From contig NJEB01000025.1 in assembly GCA_002254975.1 (NCBI GenBank), forward strand, positions 1 to 6,714: DNA of 6,714 bases, read 5' to 3'. Numbering within the stretch: the first letter of the stretch is position 1; every line of letters starts with the position of its first letter. Shown here piece by piece: positions 1 to 5,669 of the stretch. The DNA comes from Candidatus Hecatellales archaeon ex4484_218 (lineage in GTDB: Archaea > Thermoproteota > Bathyarchaeia > Hecatellales > Hecatellaceae). The notes under the pieces were generated by a model, which searched no databases, had not been told where the DNA came from, and saw nothing but the letters and a program-made list of their open reading frames with translations. A program made the translations under genes and the position numbers.

Positions 1-464
1 CTGTTGAGTCATCCTTCTTTTTCTATGAGTATGGTGGAAATGTTTTATTAACAGTTTTAGAGAAAAAAAGAAAAGCAAACAATCTTGCAAATCTTTTAAG
101 TAGAATTATTTTTGGAGAGTTGGGATTTGTTGTAGAAATTAAAATTCCGCCTGAAAATCTAAAAAAATATCATGAACAAAATTTTGAGGGAACAAAAATA
201 ATATTTTTTAGTGATGTTGACATCCCTAACATTGAAAAACTTTCACTTTATGGTGAAAATTTAGCTGACACATCTCTTTACATGGATTTTCTTTCCCATG
301 GGTCTATGTGGTATGTGGTTATAACATCCAAAAAACATGGTTATGTTGTTGGTTTAACAGGAAATGGTATTGTAACCATATTTAACAGGATTTCACCAGA
401 GGAGTTTTTAACCTATATAATTGAGGAAATTTTTCCTTTAACCAGTACGGAAAAGGTTGATTAA
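1..464 (+). CDS. Hypothetical protein, 5'-truncated by the window edge
   Basis: I do not recognise this protein. The reading frame is open without a stop from base 3 to the TAA at 462-464, giving at least 153 residues, so the gene starts left of the window. A TTG at 120 could be read as a start, but it has no convincing ribosome site, and the 39 codons before it read as normal protein (VESSFFFYEYGGNVLLTVLE, then a Lys/Arg-rich helix-like stretch). The visible part alternates hydrophobic strand-like segments (KIIFFSDVDI, MWYVVITS, YVVGLTGNGIVTIF) with a C-terminal helix-like end (EEFLTYIIEEIFPL). It looks like a small soluble alpha/beta protein. No signal peptide, membrane segment or metal motif is seen in this portion. 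It lies 114 bases before the next plus-strand gene and is probably transcribed separately, because a T-rich stop signal and a new TATA box lie between them. Confidence 0.75.
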   Translation, partial: VESSFFFYEYGGNVLLTVLEKKRKANNLANLLSRIIFGELGFVVEIKIPPENLKKYHEQNFEGTKIIFFSDVDIPNIEKLSLYGENLADTSLYMDFLSHGSMWYVVITSKKHGYVVGLTGNGIVTIFNRISPEEFLTYIIEEIFPLTSTEKVD

Positions 465-500
465 TTGAAAATTTTAAGAAAAAAATTTAAATTTTTTCAA
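465..500 (+). terminator. AT-palindrome and T-run, probable archaeal terminator
   Basis: Directly after the stop of the first gene, bases 480-497 form a perfect 18-base A/T palindrome (AAAAAATTTAAATTTTTT) ending in six T. An outer inverted pair, TTGAAAA (465-471) and TTTTCAA (494-500), brackets it. Archaeal transcription often ends at T-runs, so this is a reasonable terminator for the upstream gene. In DNA this AT-rich such palindromes can also arise by chance. Confidence 0.45.
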
Positions 501-506
501 CTAAAG

Positions 507-513
507 TTATATA
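507..513 (+). promoter_or_regulatory. TATA box for the 101-residue protein gene
   Basis: TTATATA follows an A-rich CTAAAG that could act as the factor B recognition element. With normal archaeal spacing (about 25 bases) transcription would start near 535-540, leaving a leader of roughly 40 bases before the TTG at 579. Inferred by eye only. Confidence 0.5.
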
Positions 514-539
514 GCATCGAAACCTAAAATTAGCTTGTA

Positions 540-559
540 AACATTCCTTTAAGAATGTT
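540..559 (+). promoter_or_regulatory. Leader hairpin or operator-like dyad
   Basis: AACATTC (540-546) and GAATGTT (553-559) are a perfect 7-base inverted repeat around a CTTTAA loop. It sits at or just after the predicted transcription start and seven bases before the Shine-Dalgarno GGAGG (566-570). As RNA it would form a short hairpin just upstream of the ribosome site. As DNA it could be a repressor operator. TTCCT at 544-548 could alternatively pair with AGGAA at 568-572, which overlaps the Shine-Dalgarno. Confidence 0.4.
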
Positions 560-565
560 GTGTTA

Positions 566-570
566 GGAGG
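566..570 (+). promoter_or_regulatory. Shine-Dalgarno GGAGG that decides a TTG start
   Basis: GGAGG lies eight bases before the TTG at 579. This ideal spacing is why the TTG is accepted as the start of the 101-residue protein. It is the strongest ribosome binding site in the window. Confidence 0.75.
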
Positions 571-578
571 AAAATTTT

Positions 579-884
579 TTGAAACTTGAGGAGAAAAAAA
601 CAAGGATTGAAACAAAATTTATCCGTGTTCCCTTAATTATCCATACAATCCTAAAAAGGGATAACAGTTTTACCCTTCAAATAGAACATATGCAAGTTAG
701 AAGAACAAGTATAAACATACCTAAAAACATTATAAATTTAGGTTCAGAGGAGATAGAGGAATACATTAAAGAAGTTTATCCTAATGCAAAATCTTTTGTT
801 ATCCAGTATGAGGAGAGGGATGGTGAAATAATACCTTTTTGTGCTCAACTTTTTGTTTCTGGAAGAAAAGAAAGAAAATATTAA
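579..884 (+). CDS. Small hypothetical protein (101 aa)
   Basis: I do not recognise this protein and assign no function. It starts at TTG, supported by GGAGG eight bases upstream, and ends with TAA at 882-884. The sequence is charged and rich in Lys, Glu and Ile. It has a strand-like N-terminal half (residues about 10-36, KFIRVPLIIHTILKRD then FTLQIEHMQV), a helix-like Glu-rich segment (residues about 55-66, SEEIEEYIKEVY), and a final strand region (SFVIQYEERDG, then CAQLFVSG) before a basic tail. There are two possible strand-helix-strand units, no membrane segment, and only one cysteine. Its stop overlaps the stop of the convergent radical SAM gene by four bases, so the two transcripts may be antisense to each other at their ends. 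It has its own TATA box and a structured leader, which suggests separate control. The start site and composition support a real gene. Confidence 0.7.
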   Translation: MKLEEKKTRIETKFIRVPLIIHTILKRDNSFTLQIEHMQVRRTSINIPKNIINLGSEEIEEYIKEVYPNAKSFVIQYEERDGEIIPFCAQLFVSGRKERKY

Positions 885-2296
885 GGGTTTAACCCAATCT
901 TTGACTTAACCATTCTCCAAAAATAGTTACCTAAAACATTAACAACCAATTCTTTAAAATGACCTTTTAACAAGTATCTTAAAATAACTTTTGGTCTTAA
1001 ATAAAAGCTAAAATAGGCTTTTCTTATCAGTTTTTGAAGTTGCTCAACAGAAAGCTCCTTTGTTTTCATAACAGGTTTAAGCACCGTATATTTAGACCAA
1101 TCCTCAGTTAAAAGTAAACCATTATTTTTAGCTATTTGATAAAGCTCAGTTCCTGGGAAAGGTGTTGCTATAGAAAACTGCGCATAATCCGGGTCAAGTT
1201 TTTTTGCAAATTTTATTGTTTGTAAAGCTTCTTCCCATGTTTCACCAGGAATCCCTATAACAAATGAAGCTACTGTTTCAATTCCAACCTCCCTAGCCCA
1301 ACGCATAACTTTTTCAGCCTGTTCAAGCTTTATTCCTTTACGAATAAGATTTACTACCCTTTGAACACCAGATTCAACACCAAAATAGATCATTCTACAT
1401 CCAGCTTTCTTCAAAACCTTCATAAGTTCCTTATCTATTAAGTCAACTCTACATGAACAAACCCACTGAGTATCCAATCCCCTATCCATAATTTCTTTAC
1501 ATATTGCTTCAGCTCTTTTTTTGTCAAACGTAAAAGTATCATCAACAAACTCTATAGAGTTTGTTTTGTAGGTTTCTTGAAATTGTTCAATCTCATCCAC
1601 AACATTTTTTGGGCTTCTAGCCCTAAACTTTTTACCGAAAAGAAGCGAAGATGAACAAAAAATACAGTTAAATGGACATCCTCTACTGGTTAAAATTGTT
1701 CCAAGAATCATGTTTTTACCAAAAGCTTTATACTTATTCATGGGTAGTAAATGACGGGCTGGAAAAGGCAGTTCATCAAGATTTTCTATAAAAGGTCTAG
1801 GCTGAGTTTTTATTAGATTTCCATTTCTTCTAAAAACTATTCCTTTAACATTTTCTATGTTTTTTTCTTTTTCAAGAGTTTGAACAAGTTCAAGAAGTGT
1901 ATATTCACCCTCCCCAATGCATGCAACATCAACATACGGGTTCTCTTTCATAACTGTTTGATAGGCAAATGTAACGTGAGCACCACCTAAAACAACAAAA
2001 GTTTCAGGTAAATTTTTCTTAACATTTTTTGCTACTTCTAAAGCACTATTTATCATAGCTGTTGTTGCTGTTATTCCAACGAGGTCTGGTTTTCGACGTT
2101 CTAATTCAACCAAAACCTGTTCATGATTAAGTCCTAAAACAGAAGCATCCAAAATTTCTACGTTATAACCATATTTTTCAAGAATGGCTGCAAGATAAGC
2201 TAAACCCATAGGTGGAGCTACTATTCCAGCTGTTGAGTAAAGTTCAATTTCTGTTGAAATGGGTGGTTGAACTAAAACTATCCTCATTTTTGACAC
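881..2296 (-). CDS. B12-binding-type radical SAM protein
   Basis: This 471-residue protein has the standard architecture of cobalamin-dependent radical SAM enzymes. Residues about 1-140 form a Rossmann-like B12-binding-type domain (VLVQPP near 7-12, APPMGLAYLAA, PDLVGITATT, VVLGGAHVTF, IGEGE near 127-131). The classical DxHxxG cobalamin-ligand motif is absent, as is common in this superfamily. The linker ELPFPARHLLPM (175-186) is typical. The radical SAM barrel carries C207, C211 and C214 (GCPFNCIFC) for the 4Fe-4S cluster, plus GVESG (306-310) and GIPGET (348-353), usual for SAM binding. The family methylates or rearranges unreactive carbons in lipids, cofactors and natural products; the substrate here is unknown, and archaeal lipid-modifying members are one possibility. 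The start is uncertain: GTG at 2296 or ATG at 2287 (residue 4), neither with a clear ribosome site. It follows larB by 45 bases on the same strand. Confidence 0.9.
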   Translation of the reverse strand: MSKMRIVLVQPPISTEIELYSTAGIVAPPMGLAYLAAILEKYGYNVEILDASVLGLNHEQVLVELERRKPDLVGITATTAMINSALEVAKNVKKNLPETFVVLGGAHVTFAYQTVMKENPYVDVACIGEGEYTLLELVQTLEKEKNIENVKGIVFRRNGNLIKTQPRPFIENLDELPFPARHLLPMNKYKAFGKNMILGTILTSRGCPFNCIFCSSSLLFGKKFRARSPKNVVDEIEQFQETYKTNSIEFVDDTFTFDKKRAEAICKEIMDRGLDTQWVCSCRVDLIDKELMKVLKKAGCRMIYFGVESGVQRVVNLIRKGIKLEQAEKVMRWAREVGIETVASFVIGIPGETWEEALQTIKFAKKLDPDYAQFSIATPFPGTELYQIAKNNGLLLTEDWSKYTVLKPVMKTKELSVEQLQKLIRKAYFSFYLRPKVILRYLLKGHFKELVVNVLGNYFWRMVKSKIGLNP

Positions 2297-2341
2297 TTAG
2301 ATTTACAGCTTAACTTTTCCCTTTATCATTCAAAAATTTTT
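2297..2341 (-). other. Spacer between larB and the radical SAM gene
   Basis: These 45 bases separate the larB stop from the radical SAM start. On the minus strand they begin with a short A/T run (AAAAATTTTT) that could be a weak T-rich pause or TATA-like element. GGGAAAAG follows, about 20 bases before the start, which is too far for a normal ribosome site. Read-through from larB is plausible, but a separate promoter cannot be excluded. Confidence 0.4.
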
Positions 2342-3130
2342 TTATTTTATAGTTTTTCTTGCCTCAGCCAACCTGTTTGCTATTAAAGATGCAAAAGCTC
2401 CTGCACCAACACCATTATCAATGTTAACCACAACTAAACCAAGACTACATGATTGAAGCATAGACATTAAAGATGCATACCCTCCACTTCCATAGCCATA
2501 ACCAACCGATGTTGGAACACCTATAACAGGACAATCCACAAGACTTGCAACAACAGATGGTAATGCTCCTTCCATCCCAGCAACAACAACTAAAACATCC
2601 ACACCTTCCTTTAACATTTTTTTGAGAGGTTGAAAAAGTCTGTGAAAACCAGCAATTCCAACATCATAAGCCTTTAAAACTTTACAACCCATCTCCTCAG
2701 CTACAACGGCAGCTTCTTCAGCAACAGGAATATCTGCTGTTCCAGCTGTTAAAACACCAACTTTTCCTCCAGTTTTTAAAGTTTTAAAATTTTTCCTAGA
2801 AACAACGACTATCCTAGCTTTCTCATAAATTTTAACCCTAAAAATTTTTCTTAATTTTTTAAGTCTTTTAACATGTTTTTCTGAAACTCTACTAACCAAA
2901 GCTTTCCCTGTTTCCCTAACCATTTCCTTAACAATTTTTAAGGTTTCTTCCGGTGTTTTATTTTCAGCATAAACAATTTCAGGAAGCTTTTTTCTAGTAA
3001 ACCTACCTAAATCAAGCTTCGCTAAATTTTCAATGTTTTTTAAAGTAAGAAGTTTCAACTGTTTTTTAGTTTCATCTAAAGAGATTTTTCCATCTTTAAA
3101 ATTTTTTAAAATCTTATCCAAACTACTCAA
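2342..3130 (-). CDS. larB: LarB, pyridinium-3,5-biscarboxylate mononucleotide synthase
   Basis: LarB performs the first step of nickel-pincer nucleotide cofactor synthesis. It carboxylates the pyridinium ring of nicotinic acid adenine dinucleotide and hydrolyses off AMP, giving pyridinium-3,5-biscarboxylic acid mononucleotide. The 262 residues match the usual family length. The N-terminal part has the LarB signature R..R...PEIVYAENKTPEE (43-62). The C-terminal PurE/AIR-carboxylase-like domain shows GTADIPVAEEA (130-140), DVGIAGFHRL (156-165), AGMEGALPSVVASLV (184-198), PTSVGYGYGSGG (206-217) and SCSLGLVVVNIDNGVGAG (227-244). Cys228 in that last block probably corresponds to the cysteine that forms a covalent pyridine intermediate in characterised LarB. 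The start is TTG at 3130; a second in-frame TTG lies nine bases inside. A TATA box centred about 25 bases upstream suggests a leaderless or nearly leaderless transcript. It is divergent from larC and likely leads the transcript that includes the radical SAM gene. Confidence 0.95.
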   Translation of the reverse strand: MSSLDKILKNFKDGKISLDETKKQLKLLTLKNIENLAKLDLGRFTRKKLPEIVYAENKTPEETLKIVKEMVRETGKALVSRVSEKHVKRLKKLRKIFRVKIYEKARIVVVSRKNFKTLKTGGKVGVLTAGTADIPVAEEAAVVAEEMGCKVLKAYDVGIAGFHRLFQPLKKMLKEGVDVLVVVAGMEGALPSVVASLVDCPVIGVPTSVGYGYGSGGYASLMSMLQSCSLGLVVVNIDNGVGAGAFASLIANRLAEARKTIK

Positions 3131-3151
3131 AGTTTATCCCAAACAATGACC

Positions 3152-3159
3152 ATTATAAG
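3152..3159 (-). promoter_or_regulatory. TATA box for larB
   Basis: On the minus strand these bases read CTTATAAT, centred about 25 bases before the TTG start at 3130. That is the spacing expected for a leaderless archaeal transcript beginning at or near the start codon. The weak GGGA at 3140-3137 would then lie outside the message. Confidence 0.5.
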
Positions 3160-3180
3160 ATAGGTAGCCTAAAGCTTACA

Positions 3181-3191
3181 ATAAATATTTT
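3181..3191 (+). promoter_or_regulatory. Possible TATA box for larC
   Basis: ATAAATATTTT is TATA-like and centred about 19-20 bases before the larC ATG. Transcription would start at or very near the ATG, and no Shine-Dalgarno is seen, so a leaderless message is plausible. The element is nearly symmetrical and the region is AT-rich, so confidence is limited. Confidence 0.35.
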
Positions 3192-3204
3192 AGGGTTAAC
3201 TGGT

Positions 3205-4443
3205 ATGGGCTTTAAAAAACTAATGGTTATAGACCCTCAACAAGCAGGAATCTCTGGAGATATGGTTCTCGGCGCATTGATAAGTCTTGGAGCAAATAAA
3301 AAACTAGTTAGTCAAACTATAGAAAAAATCCCAAATTATCTTAAAAACTGTGAAAAAATAAAATTGGAAGTTAAAGAAACAACAAGAGGAGAAATTAGGG
3401 GAATTAGGGTTAAAATTAAAACTGAGGAAAAATTTACTTTTAGAAAGGGTGGAGAATTAAAAGAAGCTACAGAAAAATTTTTGGATGAATCCAATTTTTC
3501 AGATAGAACAAAAAATTTTGTTTTAGATTGTCTTTTAACCCTTCTTAAAGCTGAAGCTAAAATTCATGGTTCAACCATTGAAGATTTACGTTTACATGAA
3601 ACTGGTTCTGCTGATACTTTAGCGGATATTTTAGGTGTTGCTGTGGCATTAGAAGATTTAAAGGTATTTGAAGATTTTGAGGTTTATTCTTTACCTGTTT
3701 GTGTTGGGGGAGGGAACATTCAAACAACCCATGGACCCTTAAGCATTCCAACTCCAGCAACCCTAGAAATTCTTACCCAAAAAAAATTTCCTTTTAAAGG
3801 AATAAACATTGAGGAGGAACTGGCAACACCTACTGGTGTTTCCATTCTTACATGTTTAGCTAAACCTACTAACCACTTTCCTTTAATGAAAGGAATAAGG
3901 ATTGGATATGGTGCTGGTGAAAAAAATTTTGAGTTTTTACCAAACGTCTTAAGAATTGTTGTTGGCAAACCTTTAAACAAATTTTTTGAAGATGAAATTT
4001 ACATAGTTGAAACAAACCTAGATGATGTAGATGGTGAAGTTGTAGGCTATTTAATTGAAAAATTGTTTAAAGAAGGTGCTAAAGATGTTTTTGTAACTCC
4101 ATGTATGGGGAAAAAAGGTAGACCCATGTTTGTGGTTAAAACTATAACTAGCATGGAAAAAATGGAAAAAATGGTAAACTTGATTTTTGATGAAACAGGA
4201 ACATTGGGTGTAAGAGTTTATCCTTGTAAAAGATTCATTCTTTACAGAGAAATCCAACCATACATCTTAAACATTAACGGTAAAACCTTCAAGATTAAAG
4301 TTAAAATTGCAAAAGATCCAACCGGAAAAATAATTCAAACCAAACCAGAATTTGAAGACCTTAAAAAGATAGCTTCAGAAACAGGAAAATCTTTAAGAGA
4401 AATAGCTAAAACTGTCAAAAAATTTATCCAACAATCTTCTTAA
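3205..4443 (+). CDS. larC: LarC, nickel-pincer cofactor nickel-insertion protein
   Basis: LarC inserts nickel into the dithiolated pyridinium mononucleotide in a CTP-dependent cyclometallase step, completing the cofactor used by LarA-type racemases and epimerases. The 412 residues match full-length LarC. Conserved blocks are AGISGDMVLGALISLG (14-29), LHETGSADTLADILG (130-144), GGGNIQTTHGPLSIPTPAT (168-186), ELATPTGVSIL (205-215), ETNLDDVDGE (269-278), GAKDVFVTPCMGKKGRPM (291-308) and DETGTLGVR (329-337). N- and C-terminal parts, which are separate products joined by programmed frameshifting in Lactobacillus plantarum, are here one uninterrupted frame. The ATG at 3205 gives the usual short lead into the GISGDM motif; an ATG at residue 7 is the alternative. 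It is divergent from larB across 74 bases. Its last 20 bases overlap the end of the convergent aminotransferase gene. A 9-base tandem repeat at 4153-4170 encodes MEKMEK. Confidence 0.95.
   Translation: MGFKKLMVIDPQQAGISGDMVLGALISLGANKKLVSQTIEKIPNYLKNCEKIKLEVKETTRGEIRGIRVKIKTEEKFTFRKGGELKEATEKFLDESNFSDRTKNFVLDCLLTLLKAEAKIHGSTIEDLRLHETGSADTLADILGVAVALEDLKVFEDFEVYSLPVCVGGGNIQTTHGPLSIPTPATLEILTQKKFPFKGINIEEELATPTGVSILTCLAKPTNHFPLMKGIRIGYGAGEKNFEFLPNVLRIVVGKPLNKFFEDEIYIVETNLDDVDGEVVGYLIEKLFKEGAKDVFVTPCMGKKGRPMFVVKTITSMEKMEKMVNLIFDETGTLGVRVYPCKRFILYREIQPYILNINGKTFKIKVKIAKDPTGKIIQTKPEFEDLKKIASETGKSLREIAKTVKKFIQQSS
4153..4170 (+). repeat. Two tandem 9-base units inside larC
   Basis: ATGGAAAAA occurs twice in direct succession and is followed by a partial third copy (ATGG). 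It keeps frame and encodes MEKMEKM (residues 317-323) in a helix-like region of LarC. It is probably a harmless slippage expansion. Confidence 0.6.
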
Positions 4444-5545
4444 TTTTTTGCCCAATATATTTTAGGTCTTCTTCAGTTAATCCAGGATGAACTGGAAGTG
4501 AGAAAACTTGTCTTGCAGCAGCTTCGGTTTTAGGTAGAGACCTGGGTTTAAACCCGAATTTTCTTCTATAATAGGGAGCCATATGAACTGGGGTTGCATA
4601 ATAAATTTCTGCTTGAATACCTGAACTAGTAAGTTTTGCTACAACCTTATTTCTTTCTCCAGCTCTACAACCTTTTAACCTAACAGTATAAACATACCAT
4701 GAATGTTTATAGCCAGGAGGTTCAAAAGGTAATTCAAGTCTACCAACATCTTCAAGTATACTTGTTAAAATGTTTGCGTTTTTTCTTCTTGCTTCCAAAA
4801 ATCTTGGAAGTTTTAAAAGTTGGTAGTATCCGATGGCTGAAGCAATTTCAGGCATACGGTAGTTATGACCTAATCTTTCACTTGAGAAATGTCTACCAAA
4901 CCCGTGGCTTCTTAAAGAGTATAAGGCTTCAGCATTATCTCTTCTGTTAGTAACAACCATTCCACCTTCCCCAGTTGTAATAACTTTAGATGCATAAAAG
5001 CTGAAACATCCAAAATCTCCAAAGGAACCAGCTTTTTTCCCTCCAAGTTCCGAACCAAGAGCTTGAGCGGCATCTTCAATAACTGTAAGGTCATGTTCCC
5101 TAGCTATTTTCATGATTTTTTCCATGTCAGCCATTAAACCATACATATGAACTGGAATGATTGCTGATGTTCTACCCGTAATAGAATCTTCAATTGCAGC
5201 AGGGTCTATGGTGTAAGTTTTTGGGTCAATGTCTACAAAACGAGGTTTTGCACCTGTCAAAACAACAGCCTCAACAGTCGCAACAAAAGTAAAACTTGGA
5301 ACAATAACCTCATCCCCACTTCCAATATCTGCTGCAAGTAAGGCTGCATGAAGCGCGGCTGTTCCGGAATTCATAGCCACCGCATACTTAACACCAACAT
5401 ATTTAGCAAAACTTTCCTCAAACTTTTTTGAGTAAGGACCATCCCCAAATTTTGAAGTTAAAACTCCACTTTTTAAAACACCAACAACAGCTTCAATTTC
5501 TTCTTTCCCAATAATAGGTTGGGCAATTGGAATTGTTTTTCTCAA
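4424..5545 (-). CDS. DegT/DnrJ/EryC1/StrS family PLP aminotransferase
   Basis: This 373-residue protein is a full-length member of the sugar aminotransferase family, which usually transfers an amino group from glutamate to a nucleotide-linked keto-sugar. Visible motifs are NSGTAALHAAL (59-69, cofactor phosphate binding), PSFTFVATVEAV (83-94), PVHMYG (131-136), EDAAQALGSE (157-166, with Asp158 contacting the PLP ring nitrogen), and SFYASKVITTGEGG (182-195), in which Lys187 should form the Schiff base with PLP. GHNYRMPEIASAIG (226-239) and PVHPGLTEEDL (351-361) complete the pattern. Start is TTG at 5545, chosen because GGTGAG lies eight bases upstream. The sugar substrate cannot be told; surface polysaccharide, glycan or antibiotic-type sugars are all possible. 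No sugar dehydratase or glycosyltransferase is adjacent. By eye its G+C is higher than that of its neighbours in places. It is convergent with larC and divergent from the FucI-like gene. Confidence 0.93.
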   Translation of the reverse strand: MRKTIPIAQPIIGKEEIEAVVGVLKSGVLTSKFGDGPYSKKFEESFAKYVGVKYAVAMNSGTAALHAALLAADIGSGDEVIVPSFTFVATVEAVVLTGAKPRFVDIDPKTYTIDPAAIEDSITGRTSAIIPVHMYGLMADMEKIMKIAREHDLTVIEDAAQALGSELGGKKAGSFGDFGCFSFYASKVITTGEGGMVVTNRRDNAEALYSLRSHGFGRHFSSERLGHNYRMPEIASAIGYYQLLKLPRFLEARRKNANILTSILEDVGRLELPFEPPGYKHSWYVYTVRLKGCRAGERNKVVAKLTSSGIQAEIYYATPVHMAPYYRRKFGFKPRSLPKTEAAARQVFSLPVHPGLTEEDLKYIGQKIKKIVG

Positions 5546-5553
5546 TTTTTCTT

Positions 5554-5559
5554 CTCACC
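5554..5559 (-). promoter_or_regulatory. Shine-Dalgarno for the aminotransferase TTG start
   Basis: On the minus strand these bases read GGTGAG, complementary to part of the 16S rRNA tail and eight bases before the TTG at 5545. An upstream ATG at about 5561 is in another frame, so the TTG is the best start. Confidence 0.55.
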
Positions 5560-5571
5560 ATTAATAATCAA

Positions 5572-5584
5572 AAATAAATTTTTA
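5572..5584 (-). promoter_or_regulatory. Possible TATA region for the aminotransferase gene
   Basis: The minus strand reads TAAAAATTTATTT, centred about 32 bases before the TTG start. This would place the transcript start near the Shine-Dalgarno. Another AT-rich candidate lies at about 5598-5608 and would give a longer leader that fully includes the ribosome site. The two cannot be separated by eye. Confidence 0.25.
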
Positions 5585-5623
5585 CTTTAACTCTCTAAGT
5601 TTAATTTATTTGTTGGATTGAGT

Positions 5624-5633
5624 ATTTTAAATT
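5624..5633 (+). promoter_or_regulatory. TATA box for the FucI-like gene
   Basis: ATTTTAAATT is centred about 41 bases before the ATG at 5670. Normal archaeal spacing would start the message near 5653, leaving a leader of about 16 bases that just includes the ribosome site at 5658-5663. The consistency of these distances supports the call. Confidence 0.4.
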
Positions 5634-5657
5634 AATTGCAACCAAACCCCTTATCAT

Positions 5658-5663
5658 AGAGGA
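5658..5663 (+). promoter_or_regulatory. Shine-Dalgarno for the FucI-like gene
   Basis: AGAGGA lies six bases before the ATG at 5670 and fixes that ATG as the start. Confidence 0.6.
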
Positions 5664-5669
5664 ATTTCC

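Noticed and set aside
881..2296. Assigning the radical SAM protein as a tetraether-lipid cyclase, hopanoid-type methylase or BchE-like enzyme
   Set aside because: The domain layout fits all of these families, but nothing in the visible motifs or neighbours selects one, so no gene symbol is given.
2342..3130. Reading the LarB gene as purE (AIR carboxylase of purine synthesis)
   Set aside because: The C-terminal domain is PurE-like, but the N-terminal PEIVYAENKTPEE block, the MEGALPSVV and SCSLGLVVVNIDNG motifs, the 262-residue length and the adjacent larC all specify LarB.
3390..3412. Near-direct repeat GAATTAGGG in larC as a possible regulatory or repeat array
   Set aside because: Only two adjacent copies exist, they stay in frame and encode charged residues, so this is ordinary coding sequence.
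3557..4257. Three minus-strand open frames of 67-86 codons inside larC
   Set aside because: They lie antisense to strongly conserved LarC motifs, have no ribosome site, and their translations show low-complexity or His/Phe-rich sequence typical of the reverse complement of a Lys/Glu-rich gene.
4699..5094. Plus- and minus-strand open frames of 60-83 codons inside the aminotransferase gene
   Set aside because: They overlap the conserved PLP-binding and GHNYR regions in other frames and have no start signals. They are shadows.
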